From: a bacterium
GTDB taxonomy: Bacteria; Patescibacteriota; Gracilibacteria; JAUYGZ01
Reading direction: 5' to 3'
Assembly (NCBI GenBank): GCA_030699855.1
Contig: JAUYKR010000014.1
Location: forward strand, 1-8,634
Length of the DNA stretch: 8,634 nt
The notes under the pieces were generated by a model that was not told the origin of the DNA, did no database searches, and saw only the letters and a list, made by a program, of their open reading frames with translations. Below, piece by piece: positions 1 to 6,279 of the stretch (the first letter of the stretch is position 1; every line of letters starts with the position of its first letter). The translations under genes were made by a program, and so were the position numbers.

Positions 1-2
1 AA

Positions 3-25
3 GAGTTTACGGTGCTGTAAATCTC
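3..25 (-). other. Weak hairpin downstream of the methyltransferase gene
   Basis: TTTAC (6-10) and GTAAA (17-21) form an inverted repeat around a 6-nt loop, and GAG/CTC extends it with one bulge. It lies about 45 nt past the stop of the leftward methyltransferase gene, so it could be part of its 3' end. No T-run is visible on the minus strand before the window ends, so it is not called a terminator. Bases 1-70 hold nothing else recognisable. Confidence 0.2.
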
Positions 26-70
26 GTTGCTTAAAACTCCTGTCCAGTTAGATTTGACTCGATGAGCCCC

Positions 71-1045
71 TCACCGGAGCTCTTTTCTTATCCTCGCCAT
101 AAAAAACCCCTCCACCTCCTTCGTCGGCATCAGGCGGAGAGCGAATTGAACCTGAGGATCCAGGGGTTTCCCCTGCCACTCATCGGCGATAGGAAGTGTC
201 TTTATCCCTTTCCACCTGAGCGGTTGAACTTGAGCTTCCGGGTGCTTGGCCAAAAACTTACTGAGCAGCACTTCGTTTTCTTCTGGTGAAAGCGTGCAGG
301 TGCTGTAGACCAGAGTACCACCAGGCTTGAGGCACTCCCAACCGCAAACAAGAAGTTTGCGCTGAATACGAGCGCTGTTTTTGACCTTGTGGTGAGACCA
401 ATACTGCAGCGATTTACGCTCGCCTTCGATGAAGGTGGCCTCGCTGCTGCAAGTGGTATCGACCAGAACCCGGTCGAAGTAAGCCGGAAAATGTTTGGGA
501 TAGTTTTGTCCGGGATAATTCTTGACCGTGACAAAGTCGTCGACCCGCTGATGACGCAGCACGTTGCGAAGGCGATAGATTCGCTTTTCCTTCTGGTCGT
601 TGGCGACCAACTCCCCTTCTGTCTTCATCAGGATGGCCATCTGACTGGTTTTGGAGCCGGGAGCGGCACACATATCCAAAACCCTCTCGCCCGGTTGAGG
701 ATCGAGAGCCCTGACGATCAACTGAGAAGCGATGGACTGAATGTAGATCAAGCCCTGCTCATATTCGGAAGTAGCCGTAATAGCCTTGCGGTCGGTGTTG
801 ACGACGATAAACGCATTGGCAAGGGCCGGATAGCTCTTGAGCTTGATCCCCTGGGTTTCCAGTCGTTTCCTGAGGTCCGCGGAAGGGGTGAGAAGCGTGT
901 TGACGCGAATAGCGGGCGGTCGCCGGACAAAAGTACTTCTGATCTGCCTGAAGTGATCCGGAAACTGCAGCCTTAGGCGCTCAAGAAACTTTTCAGGCAG
1001 TTTTCCCTCGGGGTTATTTTCTTTCGTCTTTTCCATGGGAGACAT
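71..1045 (-). CDS. NSUN/RsmB-family RNA cytosine-C5 methyltransferase, short form
   Basis: This 324-aa protein is an S-adenosylmethionine-dependent RNA m5C methyltransferase of the NOL1/NOP2/Sun family, acting on rRNA or tRNA in the cytoplasm. Visible marks are the RRPPAIRVNT segment (about residues 41-50), YIQSIASQ (101-108), the SAM-binding motif VLDMCAAPGSKT (122-133), motif IV DTTCSS with Cys199, motif VI YSTCTLSPEENE with Cys250, and the typical EGFFMARI end. In this family the motif VI Cys attacks the base and the motif IV Cys releases the product; both are present. Motif IV normally reads DAPCSG, so the Pro before the Cys is missing here. It lacks the N-terminal NusB-like domain of E. 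coli RsmB and the C-terminal extension of RsmF, so rRNA and tRNA targets cannot be told apart. It follows lexA by 29 nt and is probably co-transcribed. An ATG at 1036 (residue 4) is an alternative start; neither has a Shine-Dalgarno sequence. Confidence 0.9.
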   Translation of the reverse strand: MSPMEKTKENNPEGKLPEKFLERLRLQFPDHFRQIRSTFVRRPPAIRVNTLLTPSADLRKRLETQGIKLKSYPALANAFIVVNTDRKAITATSEYEQGLIYIQSIASQLIVRALDPQPGERVLDMCAAPGSKTSQMAILMKTEGELVANDQKEKRIYRLRNVLRHQRVDDFVTVKNYPGQNYPKHFPAYFDRVLVDTTCSSEATFIEGERKSLQYWSHHKVKNSARIQRKLLVCGWECLKPGGTLVYSTCTLSPEENEVLLSKFLAKHPEAQVQPLRWKGIKTLPIADEWQGKPLDPQVQFALRLMPTKEVEGFFMARIRKELR

Positions 1046-1074
1046 TCGAGCAGATCGCGTTTTTCAGAGGTTCC

Positions 1075-1671
1075 TTAGTAGCTCCTCCATAAGCCCGTCA
1101 CCACCCCTTGGATTTCCCATTCCGCCTCCGGATAGATATTGGGGTGAGCCTTGTTTTCTGCCTTCAGGTAGCGCTTGTTGCGCTGAACAGCGAGGCGCTT
1201 GACGGTGGTTTCTCCGTCGAGGAGGGCCACGACGATGTCCCCTACTTGAGGTTTCTTCTCAGAGTTGACGATCATAATATCGTCCTCGTGGATGCCGGCA
1301 TCGCTCATGCTATTGCCACGAACTCGAAGGAGAAAAGATCGCTGAGGAGAAGGAACGAATTGTCGGGGCAGCGTCATCGTTTCTGAAGCCTCTTGAGTAG
1401 TATTTGGCCCACCGGCCTGAACAGAGCCGAGTAAGGACATGGTGACCATGCCGGTTCGCTCATCGGCTACCAGCCGGTAGCCTCTGTTTTTGAGGAGCTC
1501 CAGATAGCCCTTGCGAGCCAACTGTTTGACGTATTGGGACACGCTGTTGATGGAATTAAACTCGAAGGCATCTTGAATCTCGCGGTAGGTCGGATAACCT
1601 CCGAACTCCTGCTGGAAATCCTTGACCCAATCCAAGACTTTTCCTTCCCGTTTGGTAAGTTCTGCTTTCAT
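1075..1671 (-). CDS. lexA: LexA, SOS-response repressor and self-cleaving protease
   Basis: This 198-aa protein is the LexA repressor, which binds operators of DNA-damage genes and cleaves itself when RecA filaments form. The N-terminal winged helix-turn-helix covers about residues 1-68, with GGYPTYREIQDAF and the NSVSQYVKQLARKGYL recognition region. The cleavage site is Ala86-Gly87 within GSVQAGGP. Catalytic Ser121 lies in GNSMSDAGI and Lys158 in ETTVKRLA. The Ser-Lys spacing of 37 matches E. coli LexA (Ser119/Lys156), and the cleavage site is shifted by the same two residues. Length is typical (E. coli 202 aa). It is first in an operon with the methyltransferase gene and diverges from the lipoprotein gene at 1802. 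A Y-family polymerase gene, a classic LexA target, lies about 1.2 kb away. The start ATG has no Shine-Dalgarno sequence (upstream bases TTTTCACTCT). Its own operator is not certain. Confidence 0.96.
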   Translation of the reverse strand: MKAELTKREGKVLDWVKDFQQEFGGYPTYREIQDAFEFNSINSVSQYVKQLARKGYLELLKNRGYRLVADERTGMVTMSLLGSVQAGGPNTTQEASETMTLPRQFVPSPQRSFLLRVRGNSMSDAGIHEDDIMIVNSEKKPQVGDIVVALLDGETTVKRLAVQRNKRYLKAENKAHPNIYPEAEWEIQGVVTGLWRSY

Positions 1672-1711
1672 AGAGTGAAAATAAGAATATCAAACTCATC
1701 CTATATGCACA

Positions 1712-1740
1712 TTTGTATGAGCGCAAGTCTTTTTTCTCAA
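1712..1740 (-). promoter_or_regulatory. Predicted sigma70-type promoter of lexA
   Basis: On the minus strand TTGAGA (1735-1740) and TACAAA (1712-1717) are separated by exactly 17 nt. Each differs little from TTGACA and TATAAT. Transcription would begin near 1705, about 35 nt before the lexA ATG. An imperfect inverted repeat, CAAGT (1724-1728) with ACTTG (1747-1751), is centred on the -35 hexamer and could be an operator. Confidence 0.5.
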
Positions 1741-1770
1741 GAAACAACTTGTCTTCACATCGTTTAGATG

Positions 1771-1787
1771 GAACACTACCACTGTTC
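1771..1787. promoter_or_regulatory. Inverted repeat GAACA-N7-TGTTC, possible LexA-type operator
   Basis: A perfect 5+5 bp inverted repeat with a 7-bp spacer lies in the 130-bp divergent region between lexA and the lipoprotein gene, 15-31 nt before the lipoprotein ATG. The half-sites resemble the GAAC/GTTC arms of the Bacillus-type SOS box, but the distance between them (9 bp between GAAC and GTTC) is longer than the usual 4. It is about 30 bp upstream of the predicted lexA -35, so it may control the lipoprotein gene instead. Confidence 0.3.
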
Positions 1788-1801
1788 ACTCACCGTCTGC
1801 C

Positions 1802-2851
1802 ATGCCGATGATACGAAGATTTCTGGCATTTTTCCTGATACTGCCGCTGCTGAGCGGTTGTGGCAGTGGCTCTGAACAGCCGGACAATCTGATCGAAAAA
1901 AACCTGAACGAAATCACGGCTGCGAAGACCCCATTCGCCCTGGCAAAGACCGCCACGCCGGTTTTAACCACTTCCGATTGGGACGCTATTTTTGGCGGTT
2001 CCTCCGGAACGGAGCTGAAATTTGATCGCTTTGGAGAGGTGGATGAGCTGGTGTTCGTCGCGGTGAAGGGAACTTTTTTCCAACTGCAGCGACAAATTCG
2101 CAGACAAACTCGGGCCGGACTTGAAACCATTTATTTCAAGGTCACCACTCCCAGCTACACGGGGCCGGAAGAACTGTGGATCGACGGGCGCTTTTTGGAC
2201 CTGCGCGATGTCCGCCCCGCGGAGGAGCTGGAAAAAGCGAGCATTGCCAAAACCATGATTCGAGTGAGAAGCTTTAGCGGACAGCCCTATACCTGGCATG
2301 GCTCCAGTTCCACCGGCGTTCCCGAGCTGCTCAAGTATTACCCGCCCAAAGAATCCCTGACTCCCCGTTTGGAAAACGATTGGATCCTGAAAGGATTCAG
2401 TTCGCTCGGAATGCTCTACGAAGCCAGTGGCGGGCAAACTCCGCTGAGTGAAGCTGATCTGGCGAGCTTTGGTCAAGCCGTCTTCGCGGATCTCGACAGC
2501 CTGGAGCTGGAGAAAGAGACTTCGGAAAAAACCGATGACGGCATTATTCGCGCCAAGGAAGTGGAGGACAAAAATATGCAGAAAACGAAGGCCTTCATCA
2601 AACTGCTGAAGCCTCTCGACATCATTCAGATGGGTGAACGCATTTGGATCGTGCTGGATGATCAGGAGGTGATTGAAGCCCGCTACCGCAGCAAGTTTGC
2701 CGGTAAGGTTGAGATCACTCCTTTGCTGGATACCCTTCACGGCTTGCTGGGCAAGGCCACTCTGGTGGAAGATCCGCTTGCCGAACTGAAAGACAAGAGC
2801 ATTCAAACCTTTTTTATTCGAAGATTTGCCGATTTTACCATTCAACATTGA
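1802..2851 (+). CDS. Lipoprotein with SH3b plus NlpC/P60-like fold, probably catalytically dead
   Basis: This 349-aa protein has a lipoprotein signal: two Arg, a hydrophobic stretch (about 7-17) and lipobox LSGC, so Cys20 is the predicted lipidated residue. Residues about 75-137 (VKGTFFQLQ...ELWIDGRFLDL) look like an SH3b domain of the kind that precedes NlpC/P60 peptidases. Residues about 158-295 follow the NlpC/P60 layout: GQPYTWHGSSSTG (160-172), GFSSLGMLYEASGGQTP (198-214), LKPLDII (269-275) and WIVLDDQEVIEAR (282-294). Active relatives read GVDCSGLLYEA and GHVIIVLDD at the matching places. Here the nucleophile Cys becomes Ser201 and the His becomes Arg280; the lipobox Cys is the only cysteine in the protein. 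I infer a wall-binding, non-catalytic protein. The fold call rests on motif memory, so treat it as probable. It diverges from lexA and overlaps dinB by 17 bp tail to tail. An ATG at 1808 is an alternative start; no Shine-Dalgarno is present. Confidence 0.7.
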   Translation: MPMIRRFLAFFLILPLLSGCGSGSEQPDNLIEKNLNEITAAKTPFALAKTATPVLTTSDWDAIFGGSSGTELKFDRFGEVDELVFVAVKGTFFQLQRQIRRQTRAGLETIYFKVTTPSYTGPEELWIDGRFLDLRDVRPAEELEKASIAKTMIRVRSFSGQPYTWHGSSSTGVPELLKYYPPKESLTPRLENDWILKGFSSLGMLYEASGGQTPLSEADLASFGQAVFADLDSLELEKETSEKTDDGIIRAKEVEDKNMQKTKAFIKLLKPLDIIQMGERIWIVLDDQEVIEARYRSKFAGKVEITPLLDTLHGLLGKATLVEDPLAELKDKSIQTFFIRRFADFTIQH

Positions 2852-4073
2852 AAGCCTTTGCTCTCAAACTTTTTTTGACATTTGGTCCCAGTTGACTCAA
2901 GCGAAGCGAGCTGGCTGAACGGATCGCCAGCTGACCGTAGCGGTTTTTGATGATTCGCTTGGCCTGTTCGAGCTGATCTTGGCGGAGAAACAGGCCTGGA
3001 TTTTCGAAGAGACTAAACTGCTGGCCGAGATCCTGACTGAGCCGAAAAAAAGTAACGCCCGTGGAGCGGAAAACCTTTCCGGCGGGAAAGTGCCGCCTCC
3101 AGATCTGCTTGAGTGCCTCCAGGCAGTCGGAAAAAGTGTTGGTGGAGCTGGGAAGTCGATGACTCCATCCAGAGTGATGAAATGCTCTATCACGCAAGTA
3201 CAAAGCTACTTCCTGAGTCCTTTGCTCGTTATCCCGCAGGGCATCCACGGCCCGCTCCAGCTGGCGCACCGTGTGCGCCCACAGAAAGTCCTGATCGGCG
3301 GTAAGAGGCTGAAAGCTGCTGGTGCGGGTAATCATCTGCTGGGGAGCGAAAGCTGGTTCTACCGAAAAGACTTTTTGCCCGCGCAGCTCTTTCCACAGCT
3401 GCAAGCCAGGTTTGTGGAGTAGACTTCTGACCTTATCTTCACTGAGCTGGACGAAGTCGTGGCAGGTTTTAAGGCCACATTTTTCCAGCAGAGCCACCGT
3501 GTTGCGGCCGAAGCCGGGCACATCGCCGAGAGAAAACTTGGGAAGCCAGCTGGAAAGCTCCTGGGCGGAGATGACGGTAACACCATCCGGCTTATTCACT
3601 TCCCCCGCCATCTTGGCCAGGGTTCTGCTCACGGATACTCCGACGCTCACCGTCAGCCCCAGTTGCCGTTTGATGTCTTCTTTGATGGCGTAAGCTATCT
3701 GACCATAGTCCATCTTGTACAGCCGCCGCAGGCCCTTGAGGTCGAGGAATGCCTCGTCCACCGAGTACACCTCCACATCCGGAGTCCAATTGCTGAGGAT
3801 GGCGAACATCTTGGCCGAAAGATGGTTATACCAGGCGAAGTCCGCCTGCAGGCAGATCACATTTGGAAAGCGCTTTTTCACTTCCCAAATCGGCATAGCG
3901 GTTTGAATACCCTGGATCTTGAGATCATGGCTTTTCGCCAGCACGCAGGAACCTAGCTTCCCTACGACCACCGCCGGCTTGCCCTTGAGTTCGGGACGGC
4001 GCGCCAGTTCACAGCTGAGGAAGAAAGAGTCGGCATCACAGTGGGCGATCGCTTCCGGCCAGGGAACTACCAT
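2835..4073 (-). CDS. dinB: Y-family translesion DNA polymerase (DinB/Pol IV-like)
   Basis: This 412-aa protein is an error-prone polymerase that copies past DNA lesions. The palm and fingers occupy the N-terminal half. HCDADSFF (11-18) gives metal-binding Asp13 and a Phe at the steric-gate region; YSVDEAFLDL (103-112) gives Asp106 and Glu107. VGVSVSRTLAKMAGEVNKPDG (about 145-165) is the family signature, GDVPGFGRNTVALLEKCGLKT is the helix-hairpin-helix thumb, and a little-finger domain follows from about 250. The fingers motif usually reading NYEARKFGV is SHDLKIQGI (48-56), so the triphosphate-contacting Tyr and Arg are His49 and Lys52. Length lies between E. coli DinB (351) and UmuC (422). 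No clear beta-clamp-binding motif was assigned, though QFSLF near residue 358 is a candidate. It follows the DUF5671-like gene by 24 nt and is the last gene of that operon. No Shine-Dalgarno sequence precedes the ATG. Confidence 0.93.
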   Translation of the reverse strand: MVVPWPEAIAHCDADSFFLSCELARRPELKGKPAVVVGKLGSCVLAKSHDLKIQGIQTAMPIWEVKKRFPNVICLQADFAWYNHLSAKMFAILSNWTPDVEVYSVDEAFLDLKGLRRLYKMDYGQIAYAIKEDIKRQLGLTVSVGVSVSRTLAKMAGEVNKPDGVTVISAQELSSWLPKFSLGDVPGFGRNTVALLEKCGLKTCHDFVQLSEDKVRSLLHKPGLQLWKELRGQKVFSVEPAFAPQQMITRTSSFQPLTADQDFLWAHTVRQLERAVDALRDNEQRTQEVALYLRDRAFHHSGWSHRLPSSTNTFSDCLEALKQIWRRHFPAGKVFRSTGVTFFRLSQDLGQQFSLFENPGLFLRQDQLEQAKRIIKNRYGQLAIRSASSLRLSQLGPNVKKSLRAKAFNVEW

Positions 4074-4097
4074 GGTTATGGAAAGAAGAGTATTTCT

Positions 4098-5012
4098 TCA
4101 TCGCCCAAGAATGGGCTTCACCGGCTCCTCCACCTTGTGATCGAAGCAGTACCTGCCGGCATCGTGAAACCAATTGGGAGCGGGATAGCCCCAGGGAGCG
4201 GCGCTCATTTCCCCTTCCCGATTGGAAAAGGCAAAAACGGCGCAAAGCTGATAGTTTTTCGCGTTGAGCGGCTTGTATTCAAAGGATTCCTCGCTCACCG
4301 GATCGACAAGATCGCGAGGAGTAAGTCTATTTTTCAGCTCATCAAAACTTTTTGGGAGTTTTTCCTCGGTCCGGTAAAAGTCTTCCACCTGATAGCTGAT
4401 ATTTTGCAGGCGGTTGAGGCGCTCCTGGTCTTCGCGCAGAGCGCGAGCCTTGGCCGGTGAATCGATGAAGAAGAAGCCCAAAATCACGCCGGAGATCATC
4501 AACAGGGCGGCTCCTCTGCCAAACCAGATGATGAGTTGGTCGCGCTTGAGATCAACGCGGCGAATGTCGTGGAGGTAGTACAGAAAGATGGCTCCGGCCA
4601 GGATGATGGCCGCAAGCGCTTTGAGAATAAATTTGACGGTCAATTCACCGGCCAGGAAGCTGTTCAGCAGACCAATCAGGAAGCCGAGTACCACCAAGCT
4701 GGAAGCCAGAAGGATCAGGTAGGTCATCCACTTGCGCAAAGCGGAATCCGGACGTAATTTTCCCGATTCGAGATCCTTATTGGTCAAATACGACATGTAC
4801 CAATACAGCGGTCCGGCGATGATGACGGAAGACAGGCCGAAGCGAAGCACGTCCTGAGAAAAGAAAGTGTCGTAGGTATAAGTCGTTTCCGGAAAGAGGC
4901 TGTTGATGACTTGCCAAATGATTTGCCCAATACCGATGCTGGCGAAGCCCAGAGAAATAAGGATCAGTAAATAATAAAACACATACTTGGCGGTGCTGTG
5001 CTGGTTCGACAT
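4098..5012 (-). CDS. Five-helix membrane protein, DUF5671-like, with soluble pilin-like tail
   Basis: The predicted protein (304 aa from the ATG at 5012) is an integral membrane protein of unknown function. Five hydrophobic segments lie at about residues 12-37, 54-76, 95-118, 125-148 and 164-184. The phrases LTNKDLESGKLRPDSALRKWMTYLILL and FLAGELTVKFILKALAAIILAGAIFLYYLHDIRR resemble DUF5671, a domain I associate with Patescibacteria. The soluble tail, about residues 190-304, has REDQERLNRLQNISYQVEDFY followed by LPKSFDEL and DPVSEESFEYKPL. This resembles the region after the first helix of type II/IV pseudopilins, although no prepilin signal exists here. A TTG at 5018 in the same frame would add two residues. 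The gene is 25 nt downstream of the TrmB-like gene and 24 nt upstream of dinB, so the three probably form one transcript. Its role with a polymerase is unknown. Confidence 0.8.
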   Translation of the reverse strand: MSNQHSTAKYVFYYLLILISLGFASIGIGQIIWQVINSLFPETTYTYDTFFSQDVLRFGLSSVIIAGPLYWYMSYLTNKDLESGKLRPDSALRKWMTYLILLASSLVVLGFLIGLLNSFLAGELTVKFILKALAAIILAGAIFLYYLHDIRRVDLKRDQLIIWFGRGAALLMISGVILGFFFIDSPAKARALREDQERLNRLQNISYQVEDFYRTEEKLPKSFDELKNRLTPRDLVDPVSEESFEYKPLNAKNYQLCAVFAFSNREGEMSAAPWGYPAPNWFHDAGRYCFDHKVEEPVKPILGR

Positions 5013-5037
5013 GGGCAAGAATTAAGGATTTCGATCT

Positions 5038-5748
5038 CTATTCTAGCAGAGTCTTGAGAACCTCCACAATCTCCTGGCTTTCGACGCGAAGCGCCCGGAA
5101 GGGAGCCCAAGAACTGATCTGCACCTGATACTGATCGACCAGGAAGAAGCTGGCCGAATTCGGCGGGGCCGATTTGAATGGCTGAGCCTCGGTAAACTGA
5201 GGCAGCTGGGTAGGAACAGAGCTAAGGAAGCGCTTCTCCCAAATATGCTGCTTTTGCCGGTACTGCTCCCACTTTTGGACTTCTTTGGAGTGGCTGCCGT
5301 CGCCCCACCACAGCGGCGGATTCACCACCCAGACCTCGCGGGTGATGGTGGAGTGAAGTAGCCTCCAGAAGTCTTCTTCGCCGGCCACGTCGCGCAAATC
5401 CGAACTACCGGCACTGGGAACATCTGGATGAGCCAGATTTTCCAGCTGGACTGAAAGTTTTTGAGCTTCCTGCTGAGCTTTATACAGTTCAAGCTGGCGC
5501 CGTTCCAGGTAGCGCTGGGCGGCGCTGAAGTCGGTAGGGCGGTAACGGCGCACGGGACTGGTGGAAACATCCTGAATGAAGCCCTTTTGCTGAAGGCTGT
5601 CGAGAACACGGTAAGCATAAGTACGGGGAACACCGCTTTTCTTGGCCAATTGCCCGGCCGTGCCCTCTCGCAAAGGCACAAGAGCGAGGTAGAGGGCAAT
5701 CTCGTGCTGGTCGAGGCCGGCTTGAGCCAACAGGGAAGAGGCATCCAT
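5038..5748 (-). CDS. TrmB-family transcriptional regulator
   Basis: This predicted 236-aa protein is a DNA-binding regulator of the TrmB family, common in archaea and found in Patescibacteria. Residues about 7-70 form a winged helix-turn-helix (AGLDQHEIALYLALV, then GTAGQLAKKSGVPRTYAYRVLDSLQQKGFI). Residues about 77-107 are charged, Gln-rich and likely coiled coil for dimerisation. Residues about 125-236 (EDFWRLLHSTITREVWVVNPP ... FFLVDQYQVQISSW) match the C-terminal effector region of this family; in sugar-responsive members it binds the ligand, but nothing here shows a ligand. It is first in the operon with the DUF5671-like gene and dinB, and diverges from hicB. I chose the ATG at 5748; a TTG at 5754 would add two residues. 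Repeated TTTTACAC motifs upstream suggest autoregulation. Confidence 0.85.
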   Translation of the reverse strand: MDASSLLAQAGLDQHEIALYLALVPLREGTAGQLAKKSGVPRTYAYRVLDSLQQKGFIQDVSTSPVRRYRPTDFSAAQRYLERRQLELYKAQQEAQKLSVQLENLAHPDVPSAGSSDLRDVAGEEDFWRLLHSTITREVWVVNPPLWWGDGSHSKEVQKWEQYRQKQHIWEKRFLSSVPTQLPQFTEAQPFKSAPPNSASFFLVDQYQVQISSWAPFRALRVESQEIVEVLKTLLE

Positions 5749-5769
5749 AGGCAATTCTGTACGTTTTTC

Positions 5770-5920
5770 TTTTACACAATTCTTTATAATTTCTATTTAC
5801 AGCTATTGCAAGCAGAAAAAGTGTATCTATATTTTTTACACATTTGCACAGCTTGTGAACAGAGGGGGTATAAAAAGTCGTAAGTGACCGCACGTAAGGG
5901 GGTGTAAAAAATGTTTTACA
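5770..5920. promoter_or_regulatory. Cluster of five TTTTACAC-type motifs, likely operators
   Basis: Within 151 bp the motif occurs as TTTTACAC at 5770-5777, TTTACA at 5796-5801, TTTTACAC at 5834-5841, GTGTAAAA at 5902-5909 and TTTTACA at 5914-5920. The last two form a perfect palindrome TGTAAAA-AATG-TTTTACA (5903-5920). A GTGTA (5821-5825) also faces TACAC (5837-5841). The sites overlap the predicted start and spacer of the TrmB-like promoter and continue upstream of it. I infer operators for the TrmB-like protein. The two TTTTACACA copies also fit the loose DnaA-box pattern TTWTNCACA. Confidence 0.5.
5783..5811 (-). promoter_or_regulatory. Predicted promoter of the TrmB-like operon
   Basis: On the minus strand TTGCAA (5806-5811) and TATAAA (5783-5788) are spaced by exactly 17 nt, a good sigma70-type promoter. 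Transcription would start near 5776, inside a TTTTACAC motif (5770-5777), so a repressor bound there could block initiation. The leader before the ATG would be about 28 nt. Confidence 0.6.
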
Positions 5921-5940
5921 GAAAGTGAAATGAAGGGAGC

Positions 5941-5968
5941 GTCTGACTGTCCAGACCGATCGACAGTC
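5941..5968 (+). repeat. Two overlapping, competing inverted repeats
   Basis: GTCTG (5941-5945) can pair with CAGAC (5952-5956), while GACTGTC (5945-5951) can pair with GACAGTC (5962-5968). The two stems share bases and exclude each other. They lie between the TrmB-like operators and the hicB promoter, and no T-run follows the stems directly. The function is unknown; an operator is as likely as an RNA structure. Confidence 0.35.
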
Positions 5969-6004
5969 CCTCTTTCGTTTCTTGTTCATTTCCAAGGAAT
6001 TTTT

Positions 6005-6013
6005 TGTTATACT
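6005..6013 (+). promoter_or_regulatory. Extended -10 promoter of hicB
   Basis: TGTTATACT contains the extended -10 pattern TGn followed by TATACT (6008-6013). The only TTG-type hexamer upstream, TTGTTC (5982-5987), is 20 nt away, too far for a normal -35, so the extended element would carry recognition. Transcription would begin near 6020, about 20 nt before the hicB ATG. Confidence 0.5.
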
Positions 6014-6039
6014 GCTACAAGAAAATCATTATTTCAGAC

Positions 6040-6279
6040 ATGAAGAAGAATCAATACGTGGTCGTAATTGAGCAGGATGAGGATGGGGTATATATTGCGC
6101 GGGTACCTGATCTTCCCGGTTGTCATACCTATGGCAAAACTCTTGATGAACTCGATAAAAACTTAGAAGAGGCTATTGCGCTTTGGGTTAAAAACCAGAA
6201 AGAGGCCACTCCTCCACTCAAATTTCATAGCCTACAGTTTTTTGAGTTAAAAGCTGAAGGCCATCTTAGCCGATCTTGA
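6040..6279 (+). CDS. hicB: HicB-like antitoxin, solitary
   Basis: This 79-aa protein has the HicB fold signature: YVVVIEQDEDGVYIARVPDLPGCHTYGKTLDELDKNLEEAIALW runs through most of residues 6-49, a partly degraded RNase H-like fold. HicB proteins neutralise the HicA mRNA-cleaving toxin and many also bind the operon promoter. This copy has no room for a C-terminal DNA-binding domain, and no hicA (a short basic double-stranded-RNA-binding-like protein) is seen within the window on either side. It may be an orphan, act on a distant HicA or serve another role. I use the ATG at 6040; a TTG at 6004 in frame lies before the predicted transcription start. No Shine-Dalgarno is present. The last residues (AEGHLSRS) look unlike the usual end, and a 22-codon open stretch continues in the +1 frame to 6319. 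Confidence 0.85.
   Translation: MKKNQYVVVIEQDEDGVYIARVPDLPGCHTYGKTLDELDKNLEEAIALWVKNQKEATPPLKFHSLQFFELKAEGHLSRS

Noticed and set aside
1964..2848. A 294-codon minus-strand open frame opposite the first lipoprotein
   Set aside because: No recognisable domain; the plus frame has a signal peptide, lipobox and family-like motifs.
5770..5850. Replication origin with DnaA boxes
   Set aside because: Two TTTTACACA and a near match ATTTGCACA fit the loose pattern, but there is no dnaA or dnaN nearby and the same motif is arranged around a promoter, which fits operators better.
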